Position numbers and translations under genes: made by a program. A stretch of DNA of 64,000 bases from Chelatococcus caeni (GTDB lineage Bacteria > Pseudomonadota > Alphaproteobacteria > Rhizobiales > Beijerinckiaceae): positions 434,001 to 498,000 of the forward strand of contig NZ_JACIEN010000001.1 of assembly GCF_014196925.1 (NCBI RefSeq). The letters run 5' to 3'. Below are positions 53,690 through 61,501 of this stretch, piece by piece (position 1 is the first letter of the stretch; every line of letters starts with the position of its first letter). Below the pieces are notes generated by a model that searched no databases, was not told where the DNA came from, and saw only the letters and a program-made list of their open reading frames with translations.

Positions 53690-54613
53690 ATGGCCGCCTT
53701 CGACATTCTGGCATTCGGCGAACCCCTGATGGAATTCGCCCAGCTCGACGATTCGCGGCGGCACTACCTGCCCGGTTTCGGCGGCGACACCTCGAATGTC
53801 GCCATTGCGGCGGCCCGGCTCGGGGCGAAGACCGCGGTCTTCACGGCTGTCGGGGACGACGCCTTCGGGCGCGACTTCCTGAAGCTGTGGGACAAGGAGG
53901 GGGTCGATCGCTCCTCCGTCATCACCATGGCCGGCGAGCGCACCGGCATCTATTTCATCAGCTACGGCCCGGACGGGCACGAGTTCAGCTATTACCGCGC
54001 CGGATCCGCCGCGAGCCTCGTCGGCCCTTCTCTTTTGCCACTCGATCTAATCGGTTCAAGCCGCATCCTGCACATTTCCGGCATCAGCCAGGCGATCTCG
54101 GTGGAGGCGTGCGACGCCTGTTTCGCGGCGGTGCGCCATGCCCGCGAGAAGGGCGTGGCGGTCAGCTACGACACCAACCTGCGCCTGCGCCTGTGGCCGC
54201 TCGACAGGGCGCGCGCCGTGATCAATGCAACGGCGGAGCTCGCCGACATCGTCCTGCCGGGTCTCGACGATGCGCGCCAGCTCACCGGGCTCGACCGGCC
54301 GGAAGACATCTGCGACTTCTACCTGAAGGGCGGCGCGCGCATCGTCGGGCTCACGCTCGGCAAGGACGGCACCATGGTCGCCGTGCCGGGCGAGCGGCGG
54401 ATGATCGCAGGCCGGCCGGTCAAAGCGGTAGACGCGACGGGGGCGGGCGACACCTTCGACGGCGGCTTCCTCGCCGAGTGGCTGCGCTCGGGGGATCCCT
54501 TCGCCGCTGCCGCCTACGGCAATGCCGCCGCGGCGCTCTCCACCCTCGGCCACGGCGCCGTCGCCCCGATGCCGCGGGCGGCCGACGTCGCCGCCTTCCT
54601 GGCCGAGGGCTGA
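53690..54613 (+). CDS. PfkB family sugar kinase (2-keto-3-deoxygluconate kinase-like)
   Basis: A 307-residue carbohydrate kinase. The first PfkB signature region is GFGGDTSNVAIAAARLG and the second is DATGAGDTFDGGFLAEW, with the catalytic Asp in the latter. The sequence FAQLDDSRRHYLPGFGGDTS and TGIYFISYGPDGHEFSYYRA resembles KdgK-type kinases, which phosphorylate 2-keto-3-deoxygluconate. The substrate is not proven. It stands apart from xdhC by 69 bases and may be transcribed separately. Confidence 0.85.
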   Translation: MAAFDILAFGEPLMEFAQLDDSRRHYLPGFGGDTSNVAIAAARLGAKTAVFTAVGDDAFGRDFLKLWDKEGVDRSSVITMAGERTGIYFISYGPDGHEFSYYRAGSAASLVGPSLLPLDLIGSSRILHISGISQAISVEACDACFAAVRHAREKGVAVSYDTNLRLRLWPLDRARAVINATAELADIVLPGLDDARQLTGLDRPEDICDFYLKGGARIVGLTLGKDGTMVAVPGERRMIAGRPVKAVDATGAGDTFDGGFLAEWLRSGDPFAAAAYGNAAAALSTLGHGAVAPMPRAADVAAFLAEG

Positions 54614-54618
54614 GCCCC

Positions 54619-54636
54619 GCGACGAAGAGTCGTCGC
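54619..54636 (+). terminator. small hairpin after the sugar kinase gene
   Basis: GCGACGA-AGAG-TCGTCGC is a perfect 7-bp stem with a 4-base loop, 5 bases after the kinase stop, followed by CTCCTTCT. A weak intrinsic terminator is plausible. Confidence 0.4.
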
Positions 54637-54694
54637 CTCCTTCTGCGGCATTCGGGCCATAACGGCGCCCGTTTGCCGATGGAAGGGGAGTTCG

Positions 54695-55090
54695 ATGATT
54701 CTGAAGTCGCTGCTCGCAATCGCCATTCTCGCCGCCACCTTGTCGCCGGCCGCCGCCGCGGGCGCCGCCAAGGCCGGCGAGCGCGTCTTCCTCAAGTGCC
54801 GGGCCTGCCATCAGGTCGGCGAGAAGGCGAAGAACGTCGTCGGGCCGGAATTGAACGGGCTCTTCGGCCGCACCGCGGGCACGGCGCCCGGCTACAGCTA
54901 TTCCGAGGCCACCAAGGCGTCCGGCATCGTCTGGGACGAAGCCAATTTCCGCGAATACATCGCCGATCCGCGGGCCAGAATCCCGGGGACGAAGATGGTC
55001 TTCGCCGGCCTCAAGAAGGAGCAGGAGGTCGACGACCTCGTCGCCTATCTCAAGACCTTCAACGCCGACGGCACACGCGTGGCCGAATAG
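54695..55090 (+). CDS. periplasmic class I cytochrome c
   Basis: A 131-residue secreted cytochrome with signal peptide (LKSLLAIAILAATLSPAAAA), heme site CRACH at about residues 35-39 and axial Met in PGTKMVFAGLK. VGPELNGLFGRTAGT and KASGIVWDEANFREYI are typical of the mitochondrial/c2-like type. It shuttles electrons in the periplasm. Its partner is not evident. It would depend on the ccm system encoded at 26-30 kb. Confidence 0.93.
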   Translation: MILKSLLAIAILAATLSPAAAAGAAKAGERVFLKCRACHQVGEKAKNVVGPELNGLFGRTAGTAPGYSYSEATKASGIVWDEANFREYIADPRARIPGTKMVFAGLKKEQEVDDLVAYLKTFNADGTRVAE

Positions 55091-55174
55091 GCCCGTCGGG
55101 GTCTCGCGCCACGGGGCGATTGCGCCCGCGCCCGCCAGCCGCCATTCTGCCGCGAACGATCCGGGAGGACCTGC

Positions 55175-55963
55175 GTGGACGACAGCCCCATCATCTTCGC
55201 GCGGGCGGAGGGCATCGCCTCCATCCGCTTCAACAGGCCGCAGGTGCTCAACGCGCTCGACGAGGCCATGGTCGCCGCCCTGCGCGCGGCGGTGGAGACG
55301 GCCGCCCGCGACGAGCGCGTGCGGGTCGTCGTCATCTCCGGCGAGGGCCGCGGCTTCATGGCCGGCGGCGATGTCGGCCGCTTCCATGCCGCGGGGCCGG
55401 AGGCGCCGGCGCTGGTGCAGCGGCTGATCGAACCGTTCCACGAGGCCGTGGCGCGCCTCGCCGAGATGCCCAAGCCCGTCATCGCCAGCCTGCACGGCCC
55501 GGTGGCCGGGGCCGGGCTCAGCATCGCGCTGCTGGCCGATCTCGCCATCGCCGCCGACGACGCGCAGTTCACGCTCGCCTATGCCCGCATCGGCACGAGC
55601 CCGGACGGCTCGGCCACCTGGTCGCTGCCGCGCGTCGTCGGGCTGCGCAAGGCGCTTGAACTGGCGCTGCTCGCCGACACGATCGACGCCGCCGAGGCGC
55701 TGCGGCTCAACCTCGTCAACCGCGTCGTGCCGCGCGAGCGGCTCGAGGCGGAGACCGAGGCGCTCGCCGCCCGCCTCGCGGCCGGGCCGGCGCTCGCCTA
55801 CGGCAAGATCAAGCGGCTGATGCGCACCTCGCTCGACAGGGACCTGCCCGCGCAGCTCGCCGAGGAGGCCTCCGCCTTTACGACCTGCGCCGCGAGCGCG
55901 GATTTCGCCGAAGGCGTCAGCGCCTTCGTCGCCAAGCGGGCGCCTCGCTTCACCGGCCGCTAG
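55175..55963 (+). CDS. enoyl-CoA hydratase/isomerase family protein
   Basis: A 262-residue crotonase-fold protein, probably in acyl-CoA degradation. The oxyanion hole residues are in SGEGRGFMAGGDVGRF and HGPVAGAGLSIALLADLAIA. The position of the catalytic Glu of enoyl-CoA hydratases is occupied by AYARIGTSPDGSATWSLPR, a pattern of isomerase or broad-specificity members, so the reaction is uncertain. The start is GTG 55175, with GGGAGG upstream. It converges with the next cytochrome gene, with 1 base between stops. Confidence 0.87.
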   Translation: MDDSPIIFARAEGIASIRFNRPQVLNALDEAMVAALRAAVETAARDERVRVVVISGEGRGFMAGGDVGRFHAAGPEAPALVQRLIEPFHEAVARLAEMPKPVIASLHGPVAGAGLSIALLADLAIAADDAQFTLAYARIGTSPDGSATWSLPRVVGLRKALELALLADTIDAAEALRLNLVNRVVPRERLEAETEALAARLAAGPALAYGKIKRLMRTSLDRDLPAQLAEEASAFTTCAASADFAEGVSAFVAKRAPRFTGR

Positions 55964-55964
55964 G

Positions 55965-56285
55965 CTATTTCTCCAGCGTCTTCAGATAGGCGATGAAGTC
56001 GTCGATGTCGTCGGGCGCGAAGGTGATCTCGGGCATGTCGGGATGCAGGGTCACCATGCCCTCGGCGAGCGCCTCCTCCAGGCCCTCGACCGGATAGCGC
56101 TCGTGCAGCGTGCGGAAGGGCGGCGCCTCGGGCTTGGGGCTCTTGCCCACCTTGTCGAGGGCGTGGCACGCGCCGCAGTGCTTCTGCGCCAGGGCATGGC
56201 CCGCCGCCCCATCGCCGGGGCGGGCTATGGCCGCCGTGCCGAACATCGCCGCGGCAAGGCCGAGCATCAACCAGCGGGCATCCAT
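55965..56285 (-). CDS. small periplasmic cytochrome c
   Basis: A 106-residue secreted cytochrome. Signal peptide LMLGLAAAMFGTAAIA, heme motif CGACH at about residues 37-41, and the likely axial Met in HPDMPEITF, followed by IDDFIAYLKTLEK, the standard C-terminal helix. ATG 56285 has GGGAG about 9 bases upstream. The long open frame beyond it runs antisense to the IclR gene and is not part of the protein. Electron partners unknown. Confidence 0.9.
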   Translation of the reverse strand: MDARWLMLGLAAAMFGTAAIARPGDGAAGHALAQKHCGACHALDKVGKSPKPEAPPFRTLHERYPVEGLEEALAEGMVTLHPDMPEITFAPDDIDDFIAYLKTLEK

Positions 56286-56376
56286 CGCGCTTCGCTCCCA
56301 TCCCAGGCCGCGATTCGCACGATGGTAGCCCAGTTTGGCCCCGATGCGTCGCGGCGAAGCGATGCGCCGGGTGTGG

Positions 56377-56411
56377 ATATTCGGGCCGCGCGTGGTGGCG
56401 CGGTCCGATAT
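56377..56411. promoter_or_regulatory. imperfect inverted repeat in the cytochrome/IclR divergent region
   Basis: ATAT-T-CGGGCCGCGC (56377-56391) and GCGCGGTCCGATAT (56398-56411) form an inverted repeat with one bulge and one mismatch, about 97 bases upstream of the IclR start. It may be an operator for the IclR regulator or a hairpin in the cytochrome leader. No regulator can be assigned from sequence. Confidence 0.28.
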
Positions 56412-56507
56412 GTGAACCCCAGGCATCGCACTTCGAGCATGCTCGGTTGTCTCGCGCGCAATAGGCGCTAATCTCATCGCCTTTTGGAGGCGAGGCGGGA
56501 GTTCAGG

Positions 56508-57362
56508 ATGATCCGCAGTATGGATCATGCTTCGAATGGCAGGATCGAAGGGGGCAGGGCCGAGGGCGCGCAGAGCGTCGACCGGGCGCTCGCGCTGCTC
56601 ATGATGGTCGGCGCCCGCCGCCGGGAGGGAGCGCGCCTGGCCGATCTCGTGGCCGAGAGCGGGCTCAACAAGCCGACCGTCCGCCGCCTGCTGCTCTCGC
56701 TCATGCGTGCCGGCCTCGTCGAACAGGAAGAAACCGGCGGGCGCTATCACCTCGGGCCCGAGAGCTACGTGCTCGGCACCCTGGCGGAGGAGCGCTTCGG
56801 CCTGCATCGCCTGTCGCTCGAAGGCGTGGCGCGGCTCGCCGCCCGCACGGAGGACACGGCCTTCGTCTCCATCCGCCGCGAGAACTACGCCATCTGCCTG
56901 CACCGGGAGGAGGGGGCCTTCCCCATCCGCACGCATGTGCTGATGCCGGGGGACCGGCACCCGCTCGGCGTCGGCTCCGGCTCGCTCGCCATCCTGGCGG
57001 CGCTGCCGGACGAGGATGTCGAGGCGGTGATCGCCGCCAACAGCGCGGTCATGGCCGAGCGCTATCCGCGCTTCACGCCGGAGATGCTGCGCGCGAGCGT
57101 GGCCGAGACGCGGGCCGCCGGCTATGCGCTCAATCCCGGCCTGCTGATGCAGGGCTCTTGGGGCATGGGCGTCGCCGTGCGCGATGCCGCGGGCCATCCC
57201 GTCGGCGCGCTGAGCGTCGCGGCCATCGAGAGCCGCCTCGGCGAGGCCCGGCGGGCCGAGGTCGCGGCGCTCCTTCAGGAGGAGGCGCGCCGCCTCGAGA
57301 TGAAGCTCGCCGATTTCGGCCGCGGCCGCGAGGCGAAGGCGCGCACGGCCCGCAGGGCGTGA
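56508..57362 (+). CDS. IclR family transcriptional regulator
   Basis: A 284-residue regulator. The winged helix-turn-helix is at about residues 22-85 (SVDRALALLMMVGARR, LADLVAESGLNKPTVRRLL), and the IclR effector domain follows (GVARLAARTEDTAFVSIRRE, PLGVGSGSLAILAALPDEDV, GMGVAVRDAAGHPVGALSVA). ATG 56508 has GGGAG about 5 bases upstream. It is convergent with otnC, with 7 bases between stops, so it is not in the tetronate operon but might regulate neighbouring genes. Confidence 0.93.
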   Translation: MIRSMDHASNGRIEGGRAEGAQSVDRALALLMMVGARRREGARLADLVAESGLNKPTVRRLLLSLMRAGLVEQEETGGRYHLGPESYVLGTLAEERFGLHRLSLEGVARLAARTEDTAFVSIRRENYAICLHREEGAFPIRTHVLMPGDRHPLGVGSGSLAILAALPDEDVEAVIAANSAVMAERYPRFTPEMLRASVAETRAAGYALNPGLLMQGSWGMGVAVRDAAGHPVGALSVAAIESRLGEARRAEVAALLQEEARRLEMKLADFGRGREAKARTARRA

Positions 57363-57369
57363 CGGCGCG

Positions 57370-58047
57370 TCAGTGGTCGTGGTCGTGCCCGTGCTCGTCC
57401 TCGGGCCATGGCTCCAGCTTGAAATGCGCGACGAGATCCCGGACCTGCGCCGGTGAGAGCAGGCGCGGGTTGAGGCCGCGCGTCAGGAGGTGGAGCTTTG
57501 CCGTCTCCTCCAGCTCCTCCGTGGCGTAGACGGCCGCTTCCAGTGTGTCGCCCGCCACCACCGGCCCGTGGTTGGCGAGCAGCACCGCGCTGTAGCGGCC
57601 GGCAAGGCCGCGGATGGCGTCCGCCACCGCCGGATCGCCGGGGCGGTAGTAGGGCACCAGCGCCGTGCGGCCGACGCGCATCACCGAATAGGCGGTGAGC
57701 GGCGGCAGCACGTTCCTGGCGTCGATCTCCGGCAGCATGGACACGGCGACGGAATGGGTCGAGTGCAGGTGCACGATGGCGCGGGCGCTGCCGCGCGTCT
57801 CGTAGAGTGCCGCGTGCAGCGGGATCTCCTTGGTCGGCGCATCGCCGCCGACGAGGCGCCCCTCCGCGTCGAGGCGCGAGATGCGGGCGGGATCGAGGAA
57901 GCCGAGGGAGGCATTGGTCGGCGTCACCAGCCAGCCGCCGTCATCGAGCCTCACCGAGATGTTGCCGGAGGAGCCAGGGGTGAGCCCGCGCTCGAAGAGC
58001 GAGCGGGCGAAGCGGACGATCTCCTCGCGCAGTTTCGCCTCGCTCAT
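57370..58047 (-). CDS. otnC: 3-oxo-tetronate 4-phosphate decarboxylase (class II aldolase family)
   Basis: A 225-residue class II aldolase/adducin-type enzyme that decarboxylates 3-oxo-tetronate 4-phosphate to dihydroxyacetone phosphate. Zinc ligands are in HLHSTHSVAVS and LANHGPVVAG, with the catalytic Glu in PTKEIPLHAALY. GLTPGSSGNISVR is the phosphate-binding region. The last ten residues, EDEHGHDHDH, are a His/Asp-rich tail not needed for the fold. It overlaps otnK by 4 bases (ATGA) and is the last gene of the lacI-otnK-otnC group. Confidence 0.92.
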   Translation of the reverse strand: MSEAKLREEIVRFARSLFERGLTPGSSGNISVRLDDGGWLVTPTNASLGFLDPARISRLDAEGRLVGGDAPTKEIPLHAALYETRGSARAIVHLHSTHSVAVSMLPEIDARNVLPPLTAYSVMRVGRTALVPYYRPGDPAVADAIRGLAGRYSAVLLANHGPVVAGDTLEAAVYATEELEETAKLHLLTRGLNPRLLSPAQVRDLVAHFKLEPWPEDEHGHDHDH

Positions 58048-59348
58048 GCTGCACCTCCCGCGCTCTTGTCTTCTGTGCCCATACCTCCCACGCCCTTGCC
58101 GGCGAGTACGGCCGCCGCCTTGTCGAAGAAGTCCGGCGCGCCGAAGTTGCCGGACTTGAGCGCCAGCGCCAGCGGCCCGTTGCGCGTGCCCGACAGGGCC
58201 GGCACGCCGGGGTCGATCTCCGGGCCGATGTCGAGCCGGTCGATCTCGAGCGCGCTGACGACGCCGCCCGAGGTCTCGCCTCCGGCGACGATGATGCGGT
58301 TGACGCCGCGGTTGTTGAGGGTGACGGCGAGTTCCCCGAAGAAGCTCTCGATCGCCTCGGCCACCGCCTCGCGGCCGTAGCGGTCCTGCATTTCCTTCAC
58401 CTCCTCGGGCGTGGCCGTGGAATAGCAGATCGGCGTGAGGCGGATGCGCTCCATCAGGAAGAAGACGGCCTGGTCCGGCGTCAGCGTGCCGCTCATGATC
58501 TTGTCGATCTCGAGCGCGAGGCCGGGGTGCTTCGCGGCATGGAGCCTCACCTGCTCGCGTGTAGCGCCCGAGCAGCTGCCCGCCAGCACCACGGCCGGCC
58601 CGTCGACGGGGGTGAAGGCCGAGCCTTCGCCGGAGAGGAGGCCGGCCTTGCGGAAGTTTTCGGGCAGGCCGAGCGCGATCCCCGAGCCGCCGGTGACGAG
58701 CGGCGCCTCGGCGAGCGCCGCGCCGATGGTGAAGAGGTCGGCATCGCTGATCGCATCGACGATGACGAGGGTCTCGCCACGCCCCGCCGCCTCCTTCAAG
58801 GCCGTCTTGACCGCGTCAGGGCCGGCATCGACGGTCGTCCACGGCACGTGGCCGACCGGCGTCTTCGTCTGCAGGGCGAGGAAGCGCCTGAGATCCGGGT
58901 CCGTCATCGGGGTGAGCGGGTGCTTCTCCATGCCGGATTCGGACAGGAGCCGGTCCTTCACGAACAGGTGCCCCTGGTAGATCGTGCGCCCAGTGGTCGG
59001 AAAGGCTGGGCAGGCGACGGCGCCCCTGGTGCCGAGCGCCTCGGCGAGTGCTTCGCCAACCGGGCCGATATTGCCCTGGGGCGTGGAATCGAAGGTCGAG
59101 CAATATTTGAAGAGGAATTGCCGGCAGCCCTGCTGCTGCAGCCATTTGAGCGCAGCGAGCGACTGCGCCACGGCCGCGGCGGCGGGGATGGAGCGGCTCT
59201 TCAGCGCCACGACGCCGGCCTCGCAGTCGGCCGCCGCCGGTTCCGCCGGCACGCCGATGAACTGCGTCGTGCGCATGCCGCCTTTGGCGAGCGTGTTGGC
59301 GAGGTCGCTCGCGCCGGTGAAATCGTCGGCGATGCAGCCGAGAAGCAT
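58044..59348 (-). CDS. otnK: 3-oxo-tetronate kinase (four-carbon acid sugar kinase family)
   Basis: A 434-residue YgbK-type kinase that phosphorylates 3-oxo-tetronate at C4. The N-terminal domain starts GCIADDFTGASDLANTLAKG, and FKYCSTFDSTPQGNIGPVGE is the acid-sugar site. The C-terminal nucleotide-binding domain has VLAGSCSGATREQV and VAGGETSGGVVSAL. GAGAGGAAA lies before the ATG. Its stop overlaps the start of otnC, whose product acts next in the pathway. Confidence 0.93.
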   Translation of the reverse strand: MLLGCIADDFTGASDLANTLAKGGMRTTQFIGVPAEPAAADCEAGVVALKSRSIPAAAAVAQSLAALKWLQQQGCRQFLFKYCSTFDSTPQGNIGPVGEALAEALGTRGAVACPAFPTTGRTIYQGHLFVKDRLLSESGMEKHPLTPMTDPDLRRFLALQTKTPVGHVPWTTVDAGPDAVKTALKEAAGRGETLVIVDAISDADLFTIGAALAEAPLVTGGSGIALGLPENFRKAGLLSGEGSAFTPVDGPAVVLAGSCSGATREQVRLHAAKHPGLALEIDKIMSGTLTPDQAVFFLMERIRLTPICYSTATPEEVKEMQDRYGREAVAEAIESFFGELAVTLNNRGVNRIIVAGGETSGGVVSALEIDRLDIGPEIDPGVPALSGTRNGPLALALKSGNFGAPDFFDKAAAVLAGKGVGGMGTEDKSAGGAA

Positions 59349-59381
59349 GGGACTTTCCTCTCTTGTCGTGGCCGGTGGGGC

Positions 59382-60425
59382 TTACGCCGTCTCCCCGGCG
59401 ATGAGCTCGAAACCGACATCGATGGTCGCGGGTTTCGCCATGTCCTCCGCCGCCTCCTGCCGCGTCAGGATCTGCTCGGCCGCCAGCTGGCCGATGCGGT
59501 AGCGCGGCGAGCGCACGGTGGTGAGCCGCCGGGGCAGCTCCTGGCCGATGTCGAGGCCGTTGAAGCCGGCGATGGCAAGGTCGCCTGGCATGCGGATGCC
59601 GTTGGCCTCGCAGTGGAAATAGCCGCCGACCGCCATGTCGTCGTTGGAGAAATAGACGGCGTCGAGGTCGCGATGGGCGGCAAGGAGCGCGGCGAGCCCG
59701 GCCCGGCCGGCGGCCACGGAGGAGGGGCCGGCCACCATCTCCTCGGCGACGAGCACGGCCCCGCGCCGCGCGAGCTCCGCGGCAAAGCCGTCGAGGCGCT
59801 TGCGCGCGCGAATGTCGCGCGAGATGTCGTGGCCGACATAGCCGAAGCGCCGATGGCCGCGGGCCACGAGATGCGCCGCCATGGCCGCGCCCGCCGCCCC
59901 GTGCGAGAGGCCGACGCGCCGGTCGAGCGCCGGCTCGGCGCCGTCGATGTCCATCATCTCGACGACGGCCGTGCCGTTGGCGGCGAGGAGATCGCGCAGG
60001 CGCGGCGTGTGGTCGATCCCGGCCATGACGATGCCGCGCGGCCGCCATGCGAGCAGCGCCGAGACGATGCGCTCCTCGCGCGCGAGATCGTAGCCCGTGA
60101 CGCCGATGACGGCCTGCAGCCCCGCCTCCTCCAGCCTTTCGGTGACGCCGCGCAGCACCTCGGCGAAGACGATGTTGTCGAGCGAGGGCACGACGACGCC
60201 GACGAGGGCGCTGCCCGTCGAGGCCAGTGCCCCGGCGAGGCGGTTGGGGACATAGCCGAGTTCCTCGGCGGCCTTCAGCACGGCGACACGCGTTGCCTCC
60301 GCGATCGGCCCGATGTTGCGCAGCACGCGCGAGACGGTGCTTTCGCTGACCCCGGCCCGCGCCGCCACCTCGGCGAGGCGCAAGGGGGCGGCGGGCATCG
60401 GCGCGGTCTCGTGGCGGATGGTCAT
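59382..60425 (-). CDS. LacI family transcriptional regulator of the tetronate genes
   Basis: A 347-residue LacI-type repressor. The DNA-binding domain is at about residues 15-60 (RLAEVAARAGVSESTVSRVL, then the hinge helix around NRLAGALASTGS), and a periplasmic-binding-protein-like effector domain follows (VGVVVPSLDNIVFAEVLRGV, YFSNDDMAVGGYFHCEANG, ADLAIAGFNGLDIGQELP-type segment). ATG 60425 is chosen. It lies 33 bases upstream of otnK on the same strand and divergent from ltnD. Two LacI-type operators sit in the divergent region, suggesting control of both arms and of itself. Confidence 0.92.
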   Translation of the reverse strand: MTIRHETAPMPAAPLRLAEVAARAGVSESTVSRVLRNIGPIAEATRVAVLKAAEELGYVPNRLAGALASTGSALVGVVVPSLDNIVFAEVLRGVTERLEEAGLQAVIGVTGYDLAREERIVSALLAWRPRGIVMAGIDHTPRLRDLLAANGTAVVEMMDIDGAEPALDRRVGLSHGAAGAAMAAHLVARGHRRFGYVGHDISRDIRARKRLDGFAAELARRGAVLVAEEMVAGPSSVAAGRAGLAALLAAHRDLDAVYFSNDDMAVGGYFHCEANGIRMPGDLAIAGFNGLDIGQELPRRLTTVRSPRYRIGQLAAEQILTRQEAAEDMAKPATIDVGFELIAGETA

Positions 60426-60467
60426 GGCAGGCCCCGGCGCAGGTGGAGTGGCGCAAGATAGCATCTA

Positions 60468-60481
60468 TGCAAGCGCTGTCA
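60468..60481. promoter_or_regulatory. LacI-type operator 1
   Basis: TGCAAGCGCTGTCA, an imperfect palindrome around the AGCGCT core typical of LacI-family operators. It lies 43 bases upstream of the regulator start. It is the exact inverted copy of operator 2. Confidence 0.7.
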
Positions 60482-60484
60482 TCC

Positions 60485-60490
60485 ATTATA
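60485..60490 (-). promoter_or_regulatory. possible -10 element (TATAAT) for the lacI-otnK-otnC arm
   Basis: On the minus strand this reads TATAAT, a perfect -10, placed between the two operators. The -35 region would fall in operator 2 and transcription would start in or next to operator 1, so bound repressor would block it. The -35 match is weak. Confidence 0.4.
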
Positions 60491-60499
60491 GTGCTTCGT

Positions 60500-60513
60500 T
60501 GACAGCGCTTGCA
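60500..60513. promoter_or_regulatory. LacI-type operator 2
   Basis: TGACAGCGCTTGCA, the exact reverse complement of operator 1. The centres are 32 bases apart, close to three helical turns, so two repressor dimers would bind the same DNA face. It lies 38 bases upstream of ltnD and includes TTGACA (60499-60504), which may serve as a -35. Confidence 0.7.
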
Positions 60514-60550
60514 CAAGTCGGGTGCTGCAAGCCGTATCGGGAGGCATCTC

Positions 60551-61471
60551 ATGACGCTGGAGGAAACGAAGAAGGGGCGCGTCGGCGTGGTCGGCCTCGG
60601 CGCCATGGGCTTCGGCATGGCCGCATCGCTCGTCCGCGCTGGCTTCGAGGTCGCCGGCTTCGACCTGTCAGCGGAGGCCGTGGAGCGGCTCGTCGCCGCC
60701 GGCGGGCGCGCCGCTGCGACCCCGGCCGCCGCGGCGGAAGGGGCGGATGCGCTCTTCTCGGTCGTCGTCAATGCCGCCCAGACCGAGGACGTGCTCTTCG
60801 GCGCGGAAGGCGCCGCCGCCGCCCTGCCGGAAGGCGCGGTGTTCGTGTCCTGCGCCACCATGGCGCCGGAGGCGGCGCGCGCCCTCGCGGCCCGCGTCGC
60901 CGCGATGCGGCGTCACTATCTCGATGCGCCGATCAGCGGCGGGGCGAAGAAGGCCGCGGAAGGAGCCCTGACGGTGCTCGCCTCCGGCACGCCCGCGGCC
61001 ATGACGAGGGCCCGTCCGGCGCTCGCGGCGGTGGCGGCGACCGTGCACGAGCTCGGCGACGAGGCCGGCACGGCGGCCGCCTTCAAGATGGTCAACCAGC
61101 TGCTCGCCGGCGTGCATATCGCCGCCGCCTGCGAGGCCATCACCTTCGCGGCCAGGCTCGGCCTCGACATCCGCAAGGTCTATGAGGTGATCACGGGCGC
61201 GGCGGGCAATTCCTGGATGTTCGAGAACCGGGTGCCGCACATCCTCGAGGGCGACTACACGCCGCTCTCGGCCGTCAACATCTTCACCAAGGACCTCGGC
61301 ATCGTCATGGACATGAGTCGGGCCAGCAATTTCCCGGTGCCCGTCGCGGCCACGGCCCTGCAGCTCTTCACCATGACCTCGGCCGCCGGCATGGGCCGCG
61401 ACGACGATTCCTCCGTCGCCCGCTTTTATGCGCAGACCGCGGGCGTGACGCTGCCTGCCAAGAAGTCCTGA
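60551..61471 (+). CDS. ltnD: L-threonate dehydrogenase (beta-hydroxyacid dehydrogenase family)
   Basis: A 306-residue NAD-dependent enzyme oxidising L-threonate to 2-oxo-tetronate. The Rossmann motif is VGVVGLGAMGFGMAASLVRA (about 11-30), the substrate loop is DAPISGGAKKAAEGALTVLA, and the catalytic Lys is in FKMVNQLLAGVHIAA. GAAGNSWMFENR completes the family pattern. Assignment to LtnD rests on family similarity and on the neighbouring otnK, otnC and otnI genes. It starts the rightward arm of the tetronate cluster. Confidence 0.9.
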   Translation: MTLEETKKGRVGVVGLGAMGFGMAASLVRAGFEVAGFDLSAEAVERLVAAGGRAAATPAAAAEGADALFSVVVNAAQTEDVLFGAEGAAAALPEGAVFVSCATMAPEAARALAARVAAMRRHYLDAPISGGAKKAAEGALTVLASGTPAAMTRARPALAAVAATVHELGDEAGTAAAFKMVNQLLAGVHIAAACEAITFAARLGLDIRKVYEVITGAAGNSWMFENRVPHILEGDYTPLSAVNIFTKDLGIVMDMSRASNFPVPVAATALQLFTMTSAAGMGRDDDSSVARFYAQTAGVTLPAKKS

Positions 61472-61501
61472 CCTTCCGACCTGCGAACCCACGAGGCCGC
61501 C

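Noticed and set aside
56285-57197. An N-terminal extension of the small cytochrome gene to 410 residues
   Set aside because: The extension is antisense to the IclR gene. ATG 56285 begins a proper signal peptide with a ribosome-binding site.
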